Under the pieces are notes generated by a model. That model worked only from the letters and a program-made list of their open reading frames with translations, was not told the DNA's origin and did not search any database. A stretch of 64,000 bases of DNA from Pseudeuparius sepicola (taxonomy: Eukaryota > Arthropoda > Insecta > Coleoptera > Anthribidae), in the NCBI GenBank assembly GCA_963920635.1, contig OY987301.1, forward strand, positions 20,254,501 to 20,318,500, given 5' to 3'. Position numbers and translations under genes: made by a program. How positions within the stretch are numbered: the stretch's first letter is position 1; every line of letters begins with the position of its first letter. Below, one piece after another: positions 58,395 through 64,000 of the stretch.

Positions 58395-59142
58395 TAACCT
58401 TTTTTTGGTAGTATTTTTGGTGGGCTTTTCCATGGCCCTGTTGAACTGTTGAAATTGATACAGGGTGTTATAAAAGCTGGCCAAACCAAACTTATGTTTT
58501 TTAATGGAACATCCTGCCTATTTGAATTTTGTACTCTTCATCCCGATTCCAACGATATAAGCATGTCATATGTTTGCTCCAACCATTTTTACGATACGTT
58601 CAATCTTCGTTTTTTTACTGTTTTCAAGAAAAAATGATGAAAATAATGCTCCTAAATCGTTAACGGGCAAAGGTTGATATTTTCGATGCAGTGCAAAGTA
58701 TGAAAAAAATATGATAATATGAACCTTGATTTGGAGTGGGTTAAAATAATATGAACCTTGATTCGGAGTCAACCTTTGCTTTTTTGTCTGGATGATTACA
58801 AAATGAGCGTTAACGTTTTAGGAGAATTATTTTCATCATATTTTCTTATAATAAATTTATCCCCAAAGGTTTCGTTTTCCTAGATACAGGATGTGAAAAC
58901 ATGAAAAAAAAATTAAGATTAAACTCCCTGTATCATTAAACGGCTGGAGCAAACATATGACATGCTTCTATCGTTGGAATCGGGATGAAGAGTAAATTCA
59001 CAAAATTCAAATAATATACACATGATGGTCCATTAAAAAACACATAAGTTTGGTTTGAACAGCTTTTACACCCTGTATCAATTTTAACAGTTCAATAGGA
59101 CCATGGAAAAGCCCACCAAAAATACTACCAAAAAAGGTTACA
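58394..59142. mobile_element. Fold-back, ~750 bp
   Basis: TGTAACCTTTTTTTGGTAGT, TTTTTGGTGGGCTTTTCCAT and ATTGATACAGGGTGTTATAA on the left are mirrored by TTACACCCTGTATCAATTTT, ATGGAAAAGCCCACCAAAAA and CCAAAAAAGGTTACA on the right. Inner blocks CTTCATCCCGATTCCAACGA and GCAAACATATGACATGC are also mirrored. The centre holds two copies of ATGAACCTTGATT(C/T)GGAGT. Confidence 0.82.
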
Positions 59143-60049
59143 GTTTTACGATAGAAGTATTTGCAAAAAGAAGAAAACAAACTGTGTGTAAGAATTCTAT
59201 AAATATTCCAACTTTCTTACAAACAAAAAACTTACTAACTTTTACTACTGCTATGTGACAGGAAATATAATTTCCTTTTCCTGTCAACATCTTCTGGATT
59301 ACGGCGTTACGGCTATGGCCGATCCTTGATTATCGTTGCAAACAGACTAATGCGATTGAACAAATTTGGCTCCACATTTCTGCTCCAGAATTTTTACTTT
59401 TTGGCCCGCTTTGGAATACGTAGGTTCGTAGGTACCTCCTACCTACTTTTTTAAAGAATGTTTGTATACACATTCACGGACATAGATTTTAGATAACGAA
59501 GGTAATGAAAGTTGCATTGCCCTTGTTTTCGTATCGATATATTATTATTTTGTTATTTTGAGGTAAAAAAGTCTACCTATATGATAACAAGTTGGTATTT
59601 ACGTACATATCTTTGTGCGCCAATGGTATAATGCTAAAGTAGGTACCTACCTATATTGGGATAAATTGCAAATGTGCAGAATGTGCGTGAATTTGGCTAA
59701 GTTCTAACATATTACCTTATTATCTCTTTCATTACATTGTTAAAGCTTGATAATATTATTTATAGTATCAATATCAACAGAAGGAAAGGGTATCTTCGCG
59801 TTCATAAAATCTAGTCCAAAACCCAGTGGGTACTTTGACCAACACGACGCGACAACGGAAATAGTTGCGGTGGGTATTTAATTTGATATAAATAAAGTTC
59901 TGGCTGAAATTAAGGAGATAATATAAGCACAGCTAGTTGAAAGACTAATGCGCTTTTTGCAGAATGAAATCTCTGTAGATAAAATTATTACTGAATTCTT
60001 CTTGTTAAAAAGTTATTGTCACACCAAGTGTGTGTATGCCCGAGGCCCG
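59143..60049. other. Non-coding stretch
   Basis: AT-rich with several GTAGGTACCTAC-type words (59425-59455 and 59640-59650). A TGACAGGAAA...TTTCCTTTTCCTGTCA hairpin lies near 59259-59289. No exon seen. Confidence 0.45.
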
Positions 60050-60250
60050 AGGGTTTCAGCTGACCCTAGCCGTTGACTGAAATATTGGGACCCTCGCGGC
60101 GTGTATATTATAGGAACCATATGGGGCGTGGACCAAATGAGAAAGCAGGTAGCAGGTAATACAAACAGCGTGTATTGGCCAAGACCGTTGACTGAAATAT
60201 TTTAATATTTAATTATTTAAATATTTCAGCCAACGTCAAGTATCACTCAA
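60050..60250. repeat. CCGTTGACTGAAATATT repeats
   Basis: The word occurs at 60070 and 60185 in the same orientation and inverted as AATATTTCAGCCAACG at 60220-60235, making a short palindrome at 60185-60236. Confidence 0.6.
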
Positions 60251-60429
60251 CGGTCAAGTCAAGACTTACATACGCTCTTAACATGTATCTTGGCCAAGTT
60301 GGGAGAACTGCGGTCACTGCGGACCGAGGCAATCATGGGTCAAATGCCCGGGGTGCAGGTGGCAGCTTTGCTATTGCAGAACGAGTGCGCCACTGATCGA
60401 CAGCGACCTATAAAACAGAGTGTTGGTAT

Positions 60430-60720
60430 ATACAGGGTGTCCCAGAATATGTGGACAATCTCTCGGATTTATACAGGGGACGTTAAAATAACATGACAAG
60501 TTCCTATAAAAAAAGTTCCCCAGAGGGCCCACCTACGGAGATATAATCCCCTAAAAGACGCCCCTGAAAATCGTTTTTTTTTTAATAACTTTTAAAATAC
60601 TTTATGTAATTTAATTATTTTTTAATACGATGGGCAATAAATAGATAAGACTCCTTAAAAAGGGCCCAAGAAAACAATTTTTGCTTATTTGGTCTGCCAG
60701 GGACAGGGACGGACTAGCTG
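60430..60720. repeat. TACAGGGTGTCCCAGA repeat fragment
   Basis: Begins TACAGGGTGTCCCAGAATAT at 60431 and includes CCCACCTACGGAGATATAAT. This kind of opening recurs in many insect repeats. No mirrored arm found nearby, so it is treated as a fragment. Confidence 0.4.
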
Positions 60721-60882
60721 TAGCAAAATAATGTCATTTTTTACACCCTTTACGATAAAGGCACAAATATAATATTTCAATAATGTCATTAGCATTTGCG
60801 CAAAAAGCCTAATGACGGTCATTGTGATAAATATTTTTAAATAATTTTTGTCTCAAAATGTGAGTAGTTACTTAGATTAAAA

Positions 60883-61180
60883 TTTATTTTTTGGTTTAGT
60901 TTAGTTGGGAAAAGGGACATAACGCTATTAAAAACACTATTTCTTCGCCAACGTTTCGATTAATGTATAATCTTCATCAGGGCTCTAAAATACAATACAA
61001 TCTGGTATATAAAATGAATATAAACTAAAAATAAGAATTTAAGAAGAAAGGTTTTCTGGCACATGTTATAAATTTATAAATAAAAAGAAGACTTACCAGA
61101 AATAAGATTGATGATTTTAAATTGTAAGTATATTAACGTTTTAACTGTCTAGTTTTTAAACTAAACCAAAAAATATTTAA
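60883..61180 (-). repeat. Inverted repeat with hammerhead-like core
   Basis: TTTTTTGGTTTAGTTTAG (60889-60906) is mirrored by CTAAACCAAAAAA near 61160. Between them the minus strand reads CCTGATGAAGATTATACATT then AATCGAAACGTTGGCG (60985-60950): a CTGATGA box, a 5-bp stem GATTA/TAATC, then GAAAC. Hammerhead ribozymes of Penelope-like and related retroelements have this order. The cleavage triplet is not the usual GUH, and one extra A follows the box, so activity is doubtful. Confidence 0.35.
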
Positions 61181-61671
61181 TATTTGGGTCACCAACCTTT
61201 ACTAATTATATTAAAATTTATATTGACCAAAAGTTTAAAATTATGCATGTTGCTCACTACAAATCGAAAAAAGGCATTTTATGGGTCAAAATGTTGAATC
61301 ACCACGTACATGCTGTACATTGAGTCTTAACAAGATTATAACGATATTTTCAAAGAGACTTGGAGCAATACCTATTTCGCTGTTATTACTCGTAGTTACA
61401 ACCTCAACAATGAAGTTTAAACAGAAATAATTCTTTATTCATTTCACATGCCTGCTTTTTTCATTGCTTCAACAAATATTTTTATTTATTCTTAACGTAC
61501 TAATTTTCCTAATTTAACAAAATATCCTGCTGCTAGTGCTTGACAAATTTTACATACCACAAAAATGATGAGATATGCAGTATGCAGTAGATTTTAACGC
61601 GGATTTGCGAAGGTTAAGAAATGAATTGATACTGTAAGCTTGTTGTGAAGGAAAGGAATAAAAAGCTTTGT

Positions 61672-62346
61672 AATAGTCCAAAAAAATTATACATGCAAAA
61701 AAAAATTCTTAACAGGTAGATATTTTCAGAGTTGGTTGTGGGTAGCGTCCTGAGTAAAATCACCAGGGGTGATAGGGGTGGTTTTGCAAACATTTTTTTG
61801 CAATTATTTTTTCTTATGTGTACTTTTTTTTCTTATGTGTACATTAATTACATTCTCTACAACTTTCCCTTAAGAAGTTTTTTTTTTAACTTTAATTACT
61901 TACTTCACGAGATATAGGTAAAAGATCATCACTAGCTAAAGTGCTTTATAAGGATAAAAAAAAACAAGCTAATTTTTTCAGGGTTAACTCGGGGTGCACT
62001 CCTAAGTTAAAGCCCAGTTAACCCAGAAAAAATCAGCTTGTTTTAAAGAATTTTTTTTCACCCTTATAAAGCACTTTACCTAGTGGTGATCTTTTACCTA
62101 TATCTCGTGAAGTATTGAAGTTAAAAAAAAACTTCATAAGGGAAAGTGGTAGAGAATGTAATAATGTACACATAAGAAAAAAAATTGCAAAAAAAATATT
62201 TTTGCAAAATCACCCCTATTGCGGGGTTCGTAACACGACTTCGATGGTGATTTTTTGGGGTTATACTCAGGACGCTACCCACAACCAACCCTGAAAAGAA
62301 TTATTTTTTTCTACCTCTATAAAAAAATGTCAATTTTCTTGGACTA
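61672..62346. mobile_element. Fold-back, 675 bp
   Basis: AATAGTCCAAAAAAATT, AGAGTTGGTTGTGGGTAGCG, TCCTGAGTAAAATCACC and CTTATGTGTACATTA on the left are mirrored on the right by TTGGACTAT, CGCTACCCACAACCAACC, TACTCAGGA and TAATGTACACATAAG. The centre has GGGTTAACTCGGGGTGCACT mirrored as AAGCCCAGTTAACCC. Confidence 0.82.
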
Positions 62347-62408
62347 TAAATAAAACTGAAAGGTGAACAAATATATATTTTAACGGTTAAACAATTTGAC
62401 CTAAAGAG

Positions 62409-62547
62409 CAGTGGCGTAACCAGAATGTAAAGTTGGAGGGAAGCGCTATAATTATTTTAAAAAAATTCTTCAGCAATATTTACAGCAAAACTATTGTTTT
62501 AAAAGCTAAAGCCCCCAAGCCTCCCCCCCCCCCTTGTTACGCCACTG
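62409..62547. mobile_element. hAT-like MITE, 139 bp
   Basis: Ends CAGTGGCGTAACCAG and GTTACGCCACTG, flanked by a perfect CTAAAGAG duplication (62401-62408 and 62548-62555). Same family as 51198-51352, opposite orientation. Confidence 0.92.
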
Positions 62548-62639
62548 CTAAAGAGGAAGATGAACGGGTAATAAAATCTGTGATATAACTAATGATGGTT
62601 TATGTCAATGAGTTATGTAACGTTGAAAAGAGTATTATG

Positions 62640-63540
62640 AGAGATTTCCACATGGAAACAGTAATTTGGGAAGGAAAGTATCTAGAAGGAAAAGTATCAA
62701 GTTAGGTGGACGCAGCAGAGGCTGGTCAGGTCCGCCCCTACGACGAATTACGTGGAAGATTTGAAGCTCACCATGGAGAGTATACCCCGATTACTGTAAG
62801 AAGTCCCGATTTTGTCAGATGACATTCTCCACAAAATCCCTAGGAATTTTCTGTTAACCATGGGTATATAACATTGGTATGTGTGTCTCAACCAGTTAAT
62901 GACGTCACCCGTTGATTTATGATGTGAAAAGTTACCCAAGTGATACGAAAAAAGAGCATAATAAAATAAAAACCCTATTGCAATCACGATTATACCGCTA
63001 CAAATAAAAATAACTATGACTACAACTCATTTTAATAATAATTTCAAACGTCATGGAAATACTTTTCATTTTGGTATTTTGTAATAATCAGCTGCTTTTG
63101 GCAGTGTCTATGGGCGGACTTAGGCAAATTTAGCTCGGTGTGTCAAAGTGACAGTGAAGGTTTTCCAGATCGTTCAAACTGGTTCAAACATTCGGTAATG
63201 AAAATATTCGCGGGTTTTCTACATTTCGTGAGTTTTACCGTCATCTGTGTTGTTCTTGTTCGTGTTACTTTTCGTGTTATTAGTGCAAATGGGCTCGTTA
63301 CTGACCTGAACTTATGACCCAGTTACATTTTTTGCTGCATTTATGCCAACTTAGGATATCGAAATTACCAATTGACATTCCCAGTAAGGACTTCTTAAAA
63401 TAATTTGAGTATATAATAGTTCAAGTTTCCAAGTTGGGCGGACACAGCAAAAGCTGGACATATCCGTCGTAACGAAGAGTGGTTAAATTGCTCTCAGGGC
63501 AGAGGCCATAAAAAGATTAGAAGAAGAAGAGCTGTGGATT
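62640..63540. repeat. Diverged duplicate blocks upstream of BRCC36
   Basis: CAAGTTAGGTGGACGCAGCA ... GAGGCTGGTCAGGTCCG at 62698-62735 resembles CAAGTTGGGCGGACACAGCA ... AAAGCTGGACATATCCG at 63430-63465. The second is followed by an AGAAGAAGAAGAG run. They look like ends of the same retroelement. The interval also holds the BRCC36 promoter, in which I see no clear motif. Confidence 0.45.
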
Positions 63541-63638
63541 GAGGTTATGTTTTCGTGGTTATGTAGGCAATTTTGCTTTGTTTTTCTGGCGGACGAATCA
63601 AGAAAATTATAGGGGTTTTTCGAATTTTGTTTCAAATC

Positions 63639-63755
63639 ATGGTACCCGACAAATTTTTAAAGGCAGTTTTCCTGGCTTCTGATGTTTATGCCATATGCGT
63701 TCAACATGCATTAACAACAGAGAAACAAGAAATAATGGGACTTCTAATTGGACAT
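63639..63755 (+). CDS. BRCC3: BRCC36 exon 1
   Basis: 39 codons, phase 0, donor GGACAT/GTATGG. The frame stays open upstream for 22 codons but has no other ATG. The intron 63756-63810 is 55 bp with an A-run and acceptor CATCATAG. Confidence 0.92.
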
Positions 63756-64000
63756 GTATGGCAAATTTTACCAAAAAAAAAAAAACATATTGTATCTTTG
63801 TTCATCATAGGTAGACGAAAAGGCTTTAATTTCCCACATATCGGCATGTGTCATTTTGCACCGAAGTGATAAACAGCCTGATCGAGTTGAAATTTCTCCA
63901 GAACAATTATGCACCGCCTCATCGCATGCCGAACAACTTTCAAACAAGTTGAAAAAGCCAATGAGGGTGTTGGGATGGTACCATTCACATCCGCATATTA
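63639..64000 (+). CDS. BRCC3: BRCC36 deubiquitinase (exons 1-2, 3' cut by the window end)
   Basis: Lys63-specific metalloprotease of the JAMM/MPN+ family, the catalytic subunit of the BRISC and BRCA1-A type complexes. The start is ATG 63639, the first in frame. Exon 1 encodes FLASDVYAICVQHALTTEKQ EIMGLLIGH, with the conserved Glu of the MPN core. Exon 2 encodes ISACVILHRSDKQPDRVEIS, PEQLCTASSHAEQL and MRVLGWYHSHPH, with the HxH part of the zinc site. The final S-x-x-D ligand lies beyond the window. Matches human BRCC3 (RRSDKRKDRVEISPEQL, VVGWYHSHPHI) closely. The gene is divergent from the minus-strand gene and ~9.5 kb from its candidate first exon. Confidence 0.95.
63811..64000 (+). CDS. BRCC3: BRCC36 exon 2 (partial)
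   Basis: VDEKALISHISACVILHRSD onwards to HSHPHI at the last base. In frame with exon 1. The window ends inside the catalytic motif. Confidence 0.94.

Overview
This is eukaryotic, AT-rich nuclear DNA from an insect. It carries split genes with GT-AG introns, an RGD-class (PS2-type) alpha integrin, many short inverted-repeat transposons and almost no long open frames. Beetle is my best guess for the order, but nothing in the window proves it.

Three host genes can be supported. (1) An alpha-PS2-like integrin (inflated/alphaV class) on the + strand, 5869-23445. I can follow 20 exons in one continuous frame, 1454 codons plus stop; the 5' exons (signal peptide, first propeller blade) are not in the window. 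The last 16 exons are packed between introns of mostly 53-67 bp, while the first four lie among long repeat-filled introns. (2) A cysteine-rich single-pass membrane protein of the WBP1/VOPP1/Shisa (STMC6-like) kind on the - strand, 42071-26364. Seven exons join in frame into 506 codons, with two PPPY motifs just inside the membrane. Its first coding exon was not found; a CpG-dense block with a good minus-strand splice donor at 53872-54115 may be its untranslated first exon. The integrin and this gene converge. (3) The first two exons of BRCC36 (BRCC3), a JAMM/MPN+ deubiquitinase, on the + strand, 63639-64000, cut by the window end.

The rest is dominated by mobile DNA. There are about a dozen large fold-back (long inverted repeat) elements, most of them starting TACAG(T/G)GTG and ending in the mirror image, sometimes nested three deep (33780-36346). 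Three internally deleted hAT elements (27750-28626, 31982-32834, 36934-37909) and two hAT-like MITEs (51198-51352, 62409-62547) still have their 8-bp target duplications. Two full copies of a 345-bp MITE (8073-8417, 52296-52640), a palindromic mariner-type transposase end (1-594) and a truncated LINE with an RNase H domain (56425-57075) are also present. A pure TTATA array of about 118 copies (39185-39775) sits 22 bp from a splice donor.

The most unusual signals are: four tiny perfect or near-perfect palindromes, each between exact 7-bp direct repeats (24162-24214, 30507-30534, 32866-32900, 58352-58394), three of them with the same CACAGA...TCTGTG ends, which look like footprints of an unnamed transposon type; an insert of about 530 residues without cysteine, including a charged single-alpha-helix stretch, in the integrin just before its furin site; and an interleaved A-B-A'-B' inverted repeat at 28661-29022. 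No prokaryote-type system, CRISPR array, rRNA or tRNA was seen.
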